Notes under the pieces: model-generated
What the model was told of the DNA's origin: nothing
Databases searched by the model: none
What the model saw: the letters and a program-made list of their open reading frames with translations, nothing else
Source: Niveispirillum cyanobacteriorum
GTDB taxonomy: Bacteria > Pseudomonadota > Alphaproteobacteria > Azospirillales > Azospirillaceae
Reading direction: 5' to 3'
Length of the DNA: 64,000 bases
Assembly (NCBI RefSeq): GCF_002868735.1
Contig: NZ_CP025612.1
Location: 310,001 to 374,000 of the forward strand
In this document: positions 16,141 to 24,637 of the stretch, piece after piece
Layout of the letters: each line of letters opens with the position of its first letter
How positions within the stretch are numbered: position 1 is the stretch's first letter
Translations under genes and position numbers: made by a program

Positions 16141-17364
16141 ATGGAACAACGTGATACGAACAAGCCGCTGGACAAGGTCCTGGCCTATGGCTTGCCGCTG
16201 CTGGTCCTGGTGCATGATCTGCTGACCATGATCCTGCTGCGGTCGGACAAGGCCGCACCCATCCGCGAGCAGCTGCGCGGCTGGCATTATTTCCTAGGCA
16301 CGGCCCTGTTCCTTTATGCGGCGATGCGCCTCTGGCAGTGGCTGAAGGGGCGTGCACCGGGTCCGCAGGTGCCGCTGCCGCCGCGTGCCAAGGCCTGGGT
16401 CATGGCCGTGGTCAACGCCACCTATCTGATGTTTTTTGCTGCCCCGCTGCTGGGCGTGCTGGTGGTTTGGAGCCACGGGATGGACCTGCATCTGGGCCCC
16501 ATCCCGATCCCCGCCCTTTTGGGTGAAAGCCGCGAAGTCTGGCTGTTCACCGGCTATTTCCATTCGGGGGTCAGCACCAGCCTGCTGGTGCTGAAGCTGG
16601 CGGCACTGCTGACGGCGGTATGGTTTCTGTTCCGGCACGGGCGCGGCCTGTTCGGTGCCTTCCCGCCGGGTTTCGGTCTGTTCGTGCTGCTCAGCTTCTC
16701 TTCCTCTGTCTTCGCGCTGTCGACCTTCAAGTCGTATGAGCGGGGGCCGGGTGCGGTTGCCATCTTCCTTGGTATCTGTGCGGCCATCTGGGGCCTGTCG
16801 CAACTGGTCCGCCGGGGCCGGGTGACGGCGGTGTCCAATCCGGACGCGGTGCGCGGCGTGGTGCCAGCGGCGGTGGCGGCCATCGCAGTCGTCGTGGTCG
16901 GCATGTACGGCCCGCATATGCTGTTCCGCGTCTCGCCCTTCGCTCAGGGTCAGCGGGTGGAGGCGGCGGCCCATGTCACCTCGCATGAGGCGCCCCTGGT
17001 CATTGAGCAATTGCCGCCCGAGACCGACTTCGAACGCAAGGTGCGGGCCGAGACGTTCAAATGGTGCACCTTCTGCCACACCATGAATAAGGGTGGGGCA
17101 CATATGGTCGGCCCCAACCTTTACGGTATCATGGGTCAGAAGATCGCGACCGTCCCGAACTTCCCTTATGGCGACAGCCTGGTCGCCCACGGCGCGGCGG
17201 GAGAGGTCTGGACGGATGAGAGCCTAGCGAAATTCCTGGCCAATCCCGATGCCTTCGCCCCCGGCACGTCCATGGTTGTGTCGTCGGGCAACATCACGGA
17301 CCCGGAAACGCAGAAGGCGCTGATCACCATCTTGAAGCGCGAAACCGGTTCTGCCGCACCCTGA
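16141..17364 (+). CDS. Cytochrome b561-like membrane protein fused to cytochrome c
   Basis: A 407-residue fusion. The N-terminal about 240 residues contain several membrane helices with histidines at helix positions (VHD, GWHYFLG, WSHGMDLH, YFHSGVS), like bacterial cytochrome b561. After a further helix (about 235-260), a class I cytochrome c domain follows with CTFCH at 309-313 and a likely axial Met378 in TSMVV. The c domain would face the periplasm, and the b domain could hand electrons to the quinone pool. It follows the Tat amine oxidase gene by 31 bases and is its natural electron acceptor. Haem ligation by the b domain is inferred from histidine spacing only. Confidence 0.8.
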   Translation: MEQRDTNKPLDKVLAYGLPLLVLVHDLLTMILLRSDKAAPIREQLRGWHYFLGTALFLYAAMRLWQWLKGRAPGPQVPLPPRAKAWVMAVVNATYLMFFAAPLLGVLVVWSHGMDLHLGPIPIPALLGESREVWLFTGYFHSGVSTSLLVLKLAALLTAVWFLFRHGRGLFGAFPPGFGLFVLLSFSSSVFALSTFKSYERGPGAVAIFLGICAAIWGLSQLVRRGRVTAVSNPDAVRGVVPAAVAAIAVVVVGMYGPHMLFRVSPFAQGQRVEAAAHVTSHEAPLVIEQLPPETDFERKVRAETFKWCTFCHTMNKGGAHMVGPNLYGIMGQKIATVPNFPYGDSLVAHGAAGEVWTDESLAKFLANPDAFAPGTSMVVSSGNITDPETQKALITILKRETGSAAP

Positions 17365-17388
17365 CCCTTCCGGATATCCGCCAAGCGA

Positions 17389-17416
17389 CGGCCCGCCTCC
17401 ACAGGCGGGCCGTTTT
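17389..17416 (+). terminator. Rho-independent terminator after the cytochrome fusion gene
   Basis: CGGCCCGCCT and AGGCGGGCCG form a 10-bp stem with loop CCAC, followed by TTTT. It ends the amine oxidase/cytochrome unit 25 bases after its stop. Confidence 0.85.
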
Positions 17417-17449
17417 GCATTGTTAAGAGTGGGAACCGCGCGACGCCCA

Positions 17450-17462
17450 TCCGCACAGCGGT
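17450..17462. promoter_or_regulatory. TCCGC-N3-GCGGT palindrome upstream of hyuA
   Basis: TCCGC-ACA-GCGGT lies 87 bases before the hyuA start. It has the same arms as the site at 11865, which suggests that the hydantoinase pair belongs to the same regulon as the TonB receptor. Confidence 0.4.
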
Positions 17463-17548
17463 CAAACAGGTCTCCGCCGATGGTCGCTGGCCACGGTTCC
17501 GGTACTGCTGACATAGAAATTTGGCCGCTTCCAAAACAGGGGGATGCG

Positions 17549-19597
17549 ATGGGTTACCGTTTGGGCGTCGATGTAGGGGGCACCTTCACCGACCTGCTGC
17601 TGTTCAACGATGCGACGGGCGCCTTCTGGCGGCACAAGACCCCGTCGACCCCGGCCGACAGTTCCGTCGGCATCCTGAATGGCGTTACTGCTATTTGCGA
17701 CAAGGCGGGGATCACCCCGGCTGACGTGGAATTCTTCCTGCATGGAACCACGGTCGCCACCAATGCCGTGCTGGAAGGCAAGGGCGCCAAGGTCGGCCTG
17801 ATCGTTACCGAGGGTTACCGCCAGATCATGCAGATCGCGCGCTCCTTCGTGCCGGGCGGTCTGGCCGGCTGGATCGTCTGGCCAAAGCCGGAGCCGCTGG
17901 CTCGACTGGAGGATACGTTCGAGATCAAGGGCCGCATGGACGCACAGGGCAACGAACTGCGCCCCATTGACGAGGCCAATATCCGCGATGCCCTGCTGCG
18001 GCTGAAGGACAAGGGCGTCGAGGCGGTCACCGTCTCCCTGATCAATGCCTATCTGAATGGCGCGCATGAGAAGCGTGTGGGCGAACTGGCGGCGGAGATC
18101 CTGCCCGGCGTGCCGGTATCGCTGTCTCATGAGGTCCTGCCCGAGATGCAGGAATATGAGCGCACGCTGACCACCGTCGCCAATGCCTCCGTCCGCCCCA
18201 TTGTTGGCCGTTATGTCCGCAATCTGCGTGAAAAGCTGCGGTCTGCGGGCATGGCCGGCTCGCTGTCGCTGCTGCGCTCCGATGGCGGTCTGATGTCGTC
18301 GGAGAAGTCGGAAGAACATCCGGTATCGTTGCTGATGTCGGGTCCTGCCGGTGGTGTGACGGGTGCCCTGTGGGTGGGTGCCAATTCCGGCATCCGTAAC
18401 ATCCTGACGCTGGATGTGGGCGGCACGTCCACCGACGTGGCCCTGATCGAAAATCTGGACCCGCGCCGGGTGCGCACGACCGAGGTTGGGCACCTCGCTG
18501 TCCGTGCATCCTCGCTGGATGTGAAGACGGTGGGGGCCGGCGGCGGCTCCATCGCCTATGTGCCGGAACTGACCAAGGCCCTGCGCGTCGGCCCGCAATC
18601 GGCCGGTGCCGTGCCCGGCCCGGTGGCCTATGGCAAGGGCGGCACGCTGCCCACCGTGACCGACGCCAATGTCGTCCTGGGCTACCTGCCGGAGGCGCTG
18701 CTGGGCGGTACCTTCAAGCTGGACCGCGAGGGGGCGAAAAAGGCGGTGCAGACCATCGCCGACACGCTGGGCATTGATCTCTACGCCGCCGCGCGTGGCA
18801 TCATCGATATCGTGAACGAGAACATGTTCGGCGCGCTGCGCATGATCTCGGTTCAGCAGGGCTATGATCCGCGCGACTTCGCCCTGATGGGTTTTGGTGG
18901 TGCCGGTCCGCTGCATGTCAATGCGGTCGCCCGTCTGATGGGGTCCTGGCCGGCGGTGTCGCCCGTTTCCCCCGGCGTGCTGTGCGCGTTGGGCGATGCG
19001 ACAACACGCATGCGCACCGAAACCGCCCGTTCCTTCTCCCGCCGGTTTGACGAGACGGAAGAGGCGGAGGTGATCGCGGTCTTGGAATCCATGGCCGCCC
19101 AGACGCGGGATGAACTGAAGGCCGAGGGCATCAAGGACGAAGACATCACCAGCCTGTTCGAGATCGATGTGCGCTATGAGGGCCAGGCCTTCGAGGTGCC
19201 GTTATCCATCGATCCGGCAACGCTGCGCCGTGACGGTCTGGCCGGTGTGACCAAGCGCTTTGATGAGGAGCATCATCGCCTGTTCACCTTCAACATGCCG
19301 TCGCCGCATGAGCTGGTGAATTTGCGCGCGGTCGCCCTGGGCCCTGTGCTGGACCTGCCGGCGGCTGAACTGCCCAAGGGCAATGGCGATCCGTCGGCTG
19401 CCAAGATCCGCGATCATGAGCTGTGGATGGACGGCAAGATGGTGCCCGCAATCATCTATGACCGTGCCAAGTTGAAGGCTGGTGACCTGATCCCAGGTCC
19501 CGCCATCGTCATCGAAATGGACAGCACGACGCTGATTGAGGCCGGTTGTGACGGCCTGGTCGACCGCGTCGGCAACATCCTGATCAACCCGCGCTGA
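17549..19597 (+). CDS. hyuA: Hydantoinase/oxoprolinase family protein, A subunit
   Basis: A 682-residue HyuA-type subunit of the ATP-dependent N-methylhydantoinase/acetone carboxylase superfamily. The actin-like ATPase signatures GVDVGGTFTD (5-14) and LDVGGTSTDVALIE in the middle of the chain are both intact. With HyuB it forms an enzyme that activates a cyclic amide or a ketone with ATP. Length and order match family pairs, and hyuB follows after 15 bases. The start is the ATG at 17549 after an AGGGGG site. Whether the pair opens a lactam or hydantoin, or carboxylates a ketone, cannot be settled from sequence alone; no gamma subunit of acetone carboxylase is present. Confidence 0.88.
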   Translation: MGYRLGVDVGGTFTDLLLFNDATGAFWRHKTPSTPADSSVGILNGVTAICDKAGITPADVEFFLHGTTVATNAVLEGKGAKVGLIVTEGYRQIMQIARSFVPGGLAGWIVWPKPEPLARLEDTFEIKGRMDAQGNELRPIDEANIRDALLRLKDKGVEAVTVSLINAYLNGAHEKRVGELAAEILPGVPVSLSHEVLPEMQEYERTLTTVANASVRPIVGRYVRNLREKLRSAGMAGSLSLLRSDGGLMSSEKSEEHPVSLLMSGPAGGVTGALWVGANSGIRNILTLDVGGTSTDVALIENLDPRRVRTTEVGHLAVRASSLDVKTVGAGGGSIAYVPELTKALRVGPQSAGAVPGPVAYGKGGTLPTVTDANVVLGYLPEALLGGTFKLDREGAKKAVQTIADTLGIDLYAAARGIIDIVNENMFGALRMISVQQGYDPRDFALMGFGGAGPLHVNAVARLMGSWPAVSPVSPGVLCALGDATTRMRTETARSFSRRFDETEEAEVIAVLESMAAQTRDELKAEGIKDEDITSLFEIDVRYEGQAFEVPLSIDPATLRRDGLAGVTKRFDEEHHRLFTFNMPSPHELVNLRAVALGPVLDLPAAELPKGNGDPSAAKIRDHELWMDGKMVPAIIYDRAKLKAGDLIPGPAIVIEMDSTTLIEAGCDGLVDRVGNILINPR

Positions 19598-19612
19598 AGG
19601 GGAGTGTGATCC

Positions 19613-21484
19613 ATGCCCGCCCAGATCATCCAGACCAACAACGCCCCCTTCAACAAGGTCAGCATCGACCCGGTGACGCTGGAAGTCATTGAGAACGCCT
19701 TGCGCAATGCCCGTATCGAGATGGATGCCACCCTGGTGCGCACCGCCATGTCGCCCGGCATCCGTGAACAGGGCGACGCCTTCCCCCTGATCGCTGACCG
19801 TACCGGCCAGATGATCGTGGGCCAGTTCGGTTCCTATATCGGCCCGTTCCTGGACGGGTTCGAGGGCACCGTCGAGGAAGGCGACATGATCATGCTGTCC
19901 GACCCGTACTCGGTCGGCGGCGCCATCAGCCATCTCAATGACTGGCTGGTGCTTCTTCCCGTGTTCAAGGATGGCCGTCTGGTCGCCTACACGTCCATGT
20001 TCGGTCACCAATCGGACATTGGCGGCAAGGTCGTGGGGTCGATGCCCATCGACGCCACCTCGATCTTTGAGGAAGGGGTGCGTATCCCGCCCATCAAGAT
20101 ATATTCCAAGGGCGTTTATAACGCGGACGTGATCAAGCTGATCATGGCGCAAACGCGCAAGCCCGACTGGTGTACCGCCGATCTGAACGCCCTGATCGCG
20201 TCCTGCCGTGTGGCGGCCCGCCGCGTGGTGGAAATGTGCGAGCGGTTTGGCGACGACGTCTTCGCGGCTGCCACCGACGAGCTGCTGGCCCGCAACTACC
20301 GCGCCGTGAAGCAGCTTATCGCCAGTTCCATCAGCGAGGAGAAGGTCAGCTTCGAGGATTATATCTGTGACGACGGTATGGGCTTCGGCCCCTACAAGAT
20401 CCGCTGCACCATGCATCGCGAAGGCGACATCGTGGTGCTGGATTTCGATGGTACCGACCCGCAAAGCCCGGCCTCGATCAACTTCTTCCTGAATGAAAAC
20501 ATGCTGAAGATGTTCTTCGGCATCTACCTGATCATGGTCTTCGACCCGCAGGTGCTGTTCAACGACGGCTATTACGACTTGATACGGGTGAAGATCCCCG
20601 AAGGATCGCTGCTGAAGCCGAAATTCCCCGCCGCCCTGTCGGGCCGCACCCACGCTCTGGGCCGGCTGTTCGACATTATGGGCGGGTTGTTGGGCCAGAA
20701 GACGCCGGAATTTCTCAACGCCGCCGGCTTCTCCTCCTCCCCGCACCTGTTTTATTCCGGCTATGATGCCAAAGGCCGCTGGTTCCAGCTGTTCCAGATC
20801 GGGTTCGGTGGCATTCCGGGCCGTCCGCTGGGCGACGGGCCGGACGGGCATTCGCTGTTCCCCGGCTTCACCAATGTGCCGAACGAGTTCCTGGAGCGGT
20901 ACTTCCCGCTGGTCATCGAACGGTACGAGACGGTGGCCGACAGTGGCGGGGCCGGCCTGCATCGCGGCGGCAACGGCATCATCATGACTTATCGCTTCCT
21001 GGCATCCGGCACCATCGCCATCCACGATGACCGCTGGTTCACCATGCCCTGGGGCGTGAACGGTGGTGAACCCGGTGCCCGCGCTCGCAAGATACTGGAA
21101 AAGCCTGACGGTACCCAGATTGTGGTGGGCAACAAGCTGGAGAACCTGACCATCGAGGCCGGCGACCAGCTGCATTTCATCACCTGGGGCGGCGGCGGCT
21201 GGGGCGACCCGCTCCTGCGGGAGCCGACCTTGCTGGAGCTGGAGCTTGAGCGCGGTCTGGTCACGGTCGAAGGAGCCAAGCGTTACGGTGTTGTGCTGGT
21301 CGATGGCAAAGTCGATGCCGCCGCCACCGAGGCGCTGCGGACCCAGATGCGGGCGGAGCGGGGGCCGGTGACGTCGGTCTTCAACTATGGTCCCGACATC
21401 GACACGCTGCGCGCCAACAGCCTGGCTGAAACCGGCTTGCCGGCGCCCAAGCCGCCCGTGAAGCTGGCGCACTTCGTAGCTTAA
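19613..21484 (+). CDS. hyuB: Hydantoinase/oxoprolinase family protein, B subunit
   Basis: A 623-residue HyuB-type subunit. Family features include DPVTLEVIENALRNARIEMDATLVRTAMSPGIREQGD near the N-terminus, DPYSVGGAISHLND (about 101-114) and the C-terminal WGGGGWGDPLLRE. In known enzymes this subunit carries the metal site and works only with HyuA. It is downstream of hyuA by 15 bases with a GGGGAG site. It is slightly longer than many HyuB proteins (about 520-600), with a C-terminal tail of about 70 residues. The context of amine oxidase, PuuE-like hydrolases and a racemase-fold protein favours a C-N bond substrate. Confidence 0.88.
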   Translation: MPAQIIQTNNAPFNKVSIDPVTLEVIENALRNARIEMDATLVRTAMSPGIREQGDAFPLIADRTGQMIVGQFGSYIGPFLDGFEGTVEEGDMIMLSDPYSVGGAISHLNDWLVLLPVFKDGRLVAYTSMFGHQSDIGGKVVGSMPIDATSIFEEGVRIPPIKIYSKGVYNADVIKLIMAQTRKPDWCTADLNALIASCRVAARRVVEMCERFGDDVFAAATDELLARNYRAVKQLIASSISEEKVSFEDYICDDGMGFGPYKIRCTMHREGDIVVLDFDGTDPQSPASINFFLNENMLKMFFGIYLIMVFDPQVLFNDGYYDLIRVKIPEGSLLKPKFPAALSGRTHALGRLFDIMGGLLGQKTPEFLNAAGFSSSPHLFYSGYDAKGRWFQLFQIGFGGIPGRPLGDGPDGHSLFPGFTNVPNEFLERYFPLVIERYETVADSGGAGLHRGGNGIIMTYRFLASGTIAIHDDRWFTMPWGVNGGEPGARARKILEKPDGTQIVVGNKLENLTIEAGDQLHFITWGGGGWGDPLLREPTLLELELERGLVTVEGAKRYGVVLVDGKVDAAATEALRTQMRAERGPVTSVFNYGPDIDTLRANSLAETGLPAPKPPVKLAHFVA

Positions 21485-21576
21485 ACATCGGCTTCCCACC
21501 CTCTCCCGTCATCCCGGCGAAAGCCTGTATGATTGGAGAGGGTGGTCCACGTAACGCCTACCTTACGGAGCGCCCC

Positions 21577-22449
21577 ATGGCCGACCTGTCCCGTCGTTCG
21601 CTTCTGCTGACCGCCACGGCACTTGCCGGTCTGGCGGTGTTGCCCGTTCTGGCCAGGTCCTCCGACCTGACCGTCAAAACCCCATCGGGCCGTGCTGTGT
21701 CGGTCAGTGTCTGGAAGGCGGTGGGCAAGGAGGCGGGGCATATCCTATTCTCCCATGGGGCCGCTTCGGCGCCCTGGAAGTATCAGCCGTTGGTCGATGC
21801 TTGGACCAAGGCCGGGTACAGCGTCTATGCCCCCCTGCATGTGGACAGCACTGACCATCCCGACCGCGCGAATTTCCAGGGTATGGCCAGTTGGCCGGCG
21901 CGGATCGAGGATGTACGGGCCCTGGCCGATCATCTGGGCGGCCCCTATATCGCCGCCGGTCATTCCTATGGCGCGCTGGTGGCTTTGTGCCTGGGCGGGT
22001 CGGCCATCGCTGTGCCGCCGGAGGTAAAGACGCCGCTGCGTGATCCGCGCGCCCTTGTCTCTCTGGCATTCTCCCCGCCCGGTGCCGGCATGGGCTTCAT
22101 CAAGGCCGGTGACTATGCGCCACTGGCCGTACCTGCCCTGATCCAGACCGGCGACAAGGATGTGCCGCCAGGTCCCGGTGGCGACTGGAAAAGCCATCTG
22201 CTGCCCTATGATGAAGCAGCCCCCGGTGGCAGCCGTTATGCGCTGGTCCTGGATGGGGTGGACCATTATTTCGGCGGCGGCATCTGCCGGCCCGAACTGC
22301 CGGGACCGGTGCAGGCCGAGCAACTGGCCATCGCCGCCGAGCTGTCCGTACTGTTCATGCGCGCCCATGCGGGCGGTGACAAGACGGCACTGGTTACCCT
22401 GAATGGCCGGCTGTCGGATAAAGGCCCGGCCCGCTTAACGGTCAAGTGA
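21577..22449 (+). CDS. Exported alpha/beta hydrolase
   Basis: A 290-residue hydrolase with a Tat-like signal (LSRRSLLLTATALAG at 4-18, cleavage near residue 25-28). The serine elbow is GHSYG at 128-132 (Ser130), preceded by FSHGAASAPWKYQ, which resembles the oxyanion region of chlorophyllase- and cutinase-like lipases. A late DGVDHYFGGG supplies the histidine. It would act in the periplasm on an ester or amide. GGAG six bases before ATG 21577 fixes the start. It is 92 bases after hyuB, and its 3' end overlaps the convergent small regulator gene by 15 bases. Confidence 0.75.
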   Translation: MADLSRRSLLLTATALAGLAVLPVLARSSDLTVKTPSGRAVSVSVWKAVGKEAGHILFSHGAASAPWKYQPLVDAWTKAGYSVYAPLHVDSTDHPDRANFQGMASWPARIEDVRALADHLGGPYIAAGHSYGALVALCLGGSAIAVPPEVKTPLRDPRALVSLAFSPPGAGMGFIKAGDYAPLAVPALIQTGDKDVPPGPGGDWKSHLLPYDEAAPGGSRYALVLDGVDHYFGGGICRPELPGPVQAEQLAIAAELSVLFMRAHAGGDKTALVTLNGRLSDKGPARLTVK

Positions 22450-22716
22450 CCGGGGCCGCCCCCGCCGCGCGGGCTTGATCAGCCCGTCCCGGTTCAGCAA
22501 AGCCAGTGCCGCAGTGGCCGTCCCACGGCAAACGCCGTAATGGGCGGCCAAACCCATTTGCGTGGTTGGGAGGTCCACGGCCCGATTGCCTAGCAATTCC
22601 GCGCGCAGCAGCATGTAAAGCCGGTAATAAGCCGGAATCATCATCACGACCTCCGGAATGCCGGTGGCGGCATCCAGGCTGCGGCGAAGGGTCTGGTTGT
22701 CGAGTGAAAGCTGCAT
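22435..22716 (-). CDS. Small winged-helix DNA-binding protein
   Basis: A 93-residue protein with a helix-turn-helix near its C-terminal half: LPTTQMGLAAHYGVCRGTATAALALLNRDGLIKP, the pattern of GntR/Crp-type winged helices, followed by a basic tail KPARRGRPRS. No effector domain is present. It overlaps the 3' end of the exported hydrolase gene by 15 bases. The ATG at 22716 has no convincing ribosome site; a GTG at 22758 would add 14 residues but falls inside a hairpin. It may be a local regulator of the methyltransferase unit or of the hydrolase. Confidence 0.55.
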   Translation of the reverse strand: MQLSLDNQTLRRSLDAATGIPEVVMMIPAYYRLYMLLRAELLGNRAVDLPTTQMGLAAHYGVCRGTATAALALLNRDGLIKPARRGRPRSLDR

Positions 22717-22747
22717 CAAGGGGTTCTGACGGGGTCCAAAGACAAGC

Positions 22748-22778
22748 CCGCCACCCACAGGGGGGCCGTGGGTGGCGG
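22748..22778 (-). terminator. Stem-loop at the end of the methyltransferase operon
   Basis: CCGCCACCCAC and GTGGGTGGCGG form a perfect 11-bp stem with a 9-base loop. It lies 44 bases beyond the stop of the 120-residue gene on the minus strand and upstream of the small regulator gene. Confidence 0.65.
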
Positions 22779-22821
22779 CAGTTTAGGGAGAAAACACTAA
22801 TCGGATGAGGACGAGGGAGGC

Positions 22822-23184
22822 TTACGCCTCTGCTATTTCCTCGATGGTGCGGTTGAAACGTTCCTTGGTGTCGGCTTCAGCTGCCTCACGCGCTTCCTTG
22901 CGCATCAGGTAGAAGATCCGATCCAGGAAGTCCTGACGCCAGGCCTCGCGCGCTTCCAGCGCGTCTTGATCCAGCACCAGAGTCTCGATACCGGCGGCCA
23001 GATCCAGCCCCTTGGTCTTGGCATAGCGTTCGACACTGTCCAGACGGTCATGCAGAACGGAAATCTCATTCGCCAGGACCAGCACCATGGACATCGCCTG
23101 ATCCATGCCGGGTGCGTCATAGAATTGCGGGCGCTTGCCCTTGGCGTCCTTGACGACATGCGGGCGGTTTGCAGTGCTAGTCAT
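22822..23184 (-). CDS. Small helical protein coupled to a methyltransferase
   Basis: I do not recognise this 120-residue protein. It is soluble, rich in Ala, Glu and Arg, and probably all-helical: a central amphipathic stretch ALANEISVLHDRLDSVERYAKT-like (about 36-58) and an acidic/basic C-terminal helix pair (about 80-120) could form coiled coils. The start ATG overlaps the stop of the methyltransferase by one base (TGATG), so translation of the two is coupled and the proteins probably work together. A regulatory or stabilising subunit of the methyltransferase is a reasonable guess. Confidence 0.65.
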   Translation of the reverse strand: MTSTANRPHVVKDAKGKRPQFYDAPGMDQAMSMVLVLANEISVLHDRLDSVERYAKTKGLDLAAGIETLVLDQDALEAREAWRQDFLDRIFYLMRKEAREAAEADTKERFNRTIEEIAEA

Positions 23185-24422
23185 CAGGCGGCATCCTTGG
23201 CGGCGACGGATTTCTGCTTCTGGGCAATGAACACTTCCCAGCCGCCGCCCGGTGCATATTCACCGGCGGTGAACTCACGTTCGGCCACGGCACTGGCGGC
23301 ATCCTGGCTGTATCCGGAGGCCTCGCTGGCGGCGAATTCCATGACGGCCATCGGGGCGGTGTCGAACTTGGCATCGGTTCGATCGAACCCGGCCTTCTGG
23401 GCCAGATCGAACTGGTCCATCTCGCGCATTGCGCCCCAGAACGGCTCGTTATTGTACCAGGTCTCGTTATCCAGGATGAACTGGGTGAACGGGTCCATCA
23501 GGTCAAACGGCGGCAGATCGGCATGGATCATCAGACCGCCCGGCGACAGCAGCCGGTGGCATTCCTTGAAGATGCGCGGCATGGCCTTGGCAGAGGTTTC
23601 GTGCAGCAGGATATGGCTGACCACCAGATCGAAATGCCCGTCGGGGAAACGCGTTTCCTCCGCGTTCATCTGCGCGAAATTCACCTCCAGCCCCAGACCA
23701 GCAGCCCGCGCATGGGCATAGCGTACGCAAGGCCCGCCGACATCAATGCCCCACACTTCAGCGTCGGGGAACAGCTCCTTATAGGGCAGGGTGGCGTGAC
23801 CGACCGTGCAGCCCATGTCCAGGATACGCTTTGGCTTGAAGTCGGGCATCCGACGCTGCAGGTAGTTGCAGACCGACCGGCCCATATCGTCGTTCAGCGG
23901 ACCCATATAGCCCATGGCGTAGAGATAGACGCCGCGGTCATACAGCGCGCCAACGGAGATGTCGTTCTTGGCGACCTCGGTCGCGTATCCGCCGGGCATG
24001 CAGTGGATATCCAGCGCCGTGATATAGCGCGGGACCACGAAACCTTCGGGAATATCCAGCACGGCACCCGACTTCGCAGACAGTTCGGCAGCCTTCTCAA
24101 TCAGCTCCGGCAATTGTCGGTCGATGCTGACATTTGTCGCCTCCCACAGCAGTTCCTGCGCGATGCGGTTGGCGGATGCGTAATGCTGGAAATAAAGATC
24201 GCGAACCATGCCGCCACGGATGTCGCGGCGGTCGGCAGGTGCGCGGCCATGCTGCGCCTCGAAAGCCGGGGCAACCCGGTTGCGATAGATCGGCGTAAGA
24301 CCCGGCAGCAACTTCTGCTGAATAAAATTCTTGAAGCTCTTGGTGAATTCCTGACGCGTCGCCTCGTCATGTGTGGCGGTGGGCAGCGCTGGGTGCGCCT
24401 GTTGCTGGAATGTATTAAGCAT
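23184..24422 (-). CDS. SAM-dependent class I methyltransferase with extra N-terminal domain
   Basis: A 412-residue methyltransferase. The first about 190 residues are a helical extension of unknown role; the Rossmann methyltransferase domain follows with motif I ILDMGCTVGHATL (200-212), an acidic VWGIDVG motif II, and a FDLVVSHILLHETS post-motif, as in Methyltransf_11/25 proteins. It transfers a methyl group to a small molecule of unknown identity. A coupled 120-residue protein follows. The gene is divergent from the DUF1838 gene, with a perfect TCCAC-N3-GTGGA palindrome between them, which links it to the catabolic regulon. Confidence 0.82.
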   Translation of the reverse strand: MLNTFQQQAHPALPTATHDEATRQEFTKSFKNFIQQKLLPGLTPIYRNRVAPAFEAQHGRAPADRRDIRGGMVRDLYFQHYASANRIAQELLWEATNVSIDRQLPELIEKAAELSAKSGAVLDIPEGFVVPRYITALDIHCMPGGYATEVAKNDISVGALYDRGVYLYAMGYMGPLNDDMGRSVCNYLQRRMPDFKPKRILDMGCTVGHATLPYKELFPDAEVWGIDVGGPCVRYAHARAAGLGLEVNFAQMNAEETRFPDGHFDLVVSHILLHETSAKAMPRIFKECHRLLSPGGLMIHADLPPFDLMDPFTQFILDNETWYNNEPFWGAMREMDQFDLAQKAGFDRTDAKFDTAPMAVMEFAASEASGYSQDAASAVAEREFTAGEYAPGGGWEVFIAQKQKSVAAKDAA

Positions 24423-24515
24423 GACCGCTCCCGGATCGGTGATGGTTGCTTGGAAAACCCTGATCCGATTGAAGAGCCGGACCGGGATGCGGGCAAAGGG
24501 CGCTGCCCCTGAATG

Positions 24516-24528
24516 TCCACCTGGTGGA
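24516..24528. promoter_or_regulatory. Perfect TCCAC-N3-GTGGA palindrome between divergent genes
   Basis: TCCAC-CTG-GTGGA, extended to TG at the left and TA at the right, lies 94 bases from the methyltransferase start and 110 bases from the DUF1838 start. It is the best match to the palindrome shared by the first 42 kb. Confidence 0.55.
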
Positions 24529-24637
24529 TATTCGGGGGCATGATCGTTTCCAGCCTGAATTCTTCCGCGCCAGATTTGATCACGACAAGGGGGGCGGTGC
24601 CACGCCTTCCGTTCAGAACAATGGGAGTTCCGGGATC

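Noticed and set aside
19202-21499. Minus-strand open frame of 765 codons opposite hyuB
   Set aside because: It is antisense to an unmistakable HyuB gene and has shadow-like composition (Gln, His, Gly, Arg rich).
21507-21525. CGTCATCCCGGCGAAAGCC, like half of a dispersed alphaproteobacterial repeat
   Set aside because: Only one copy without its complementary half is present, so no repeat element can be supported.
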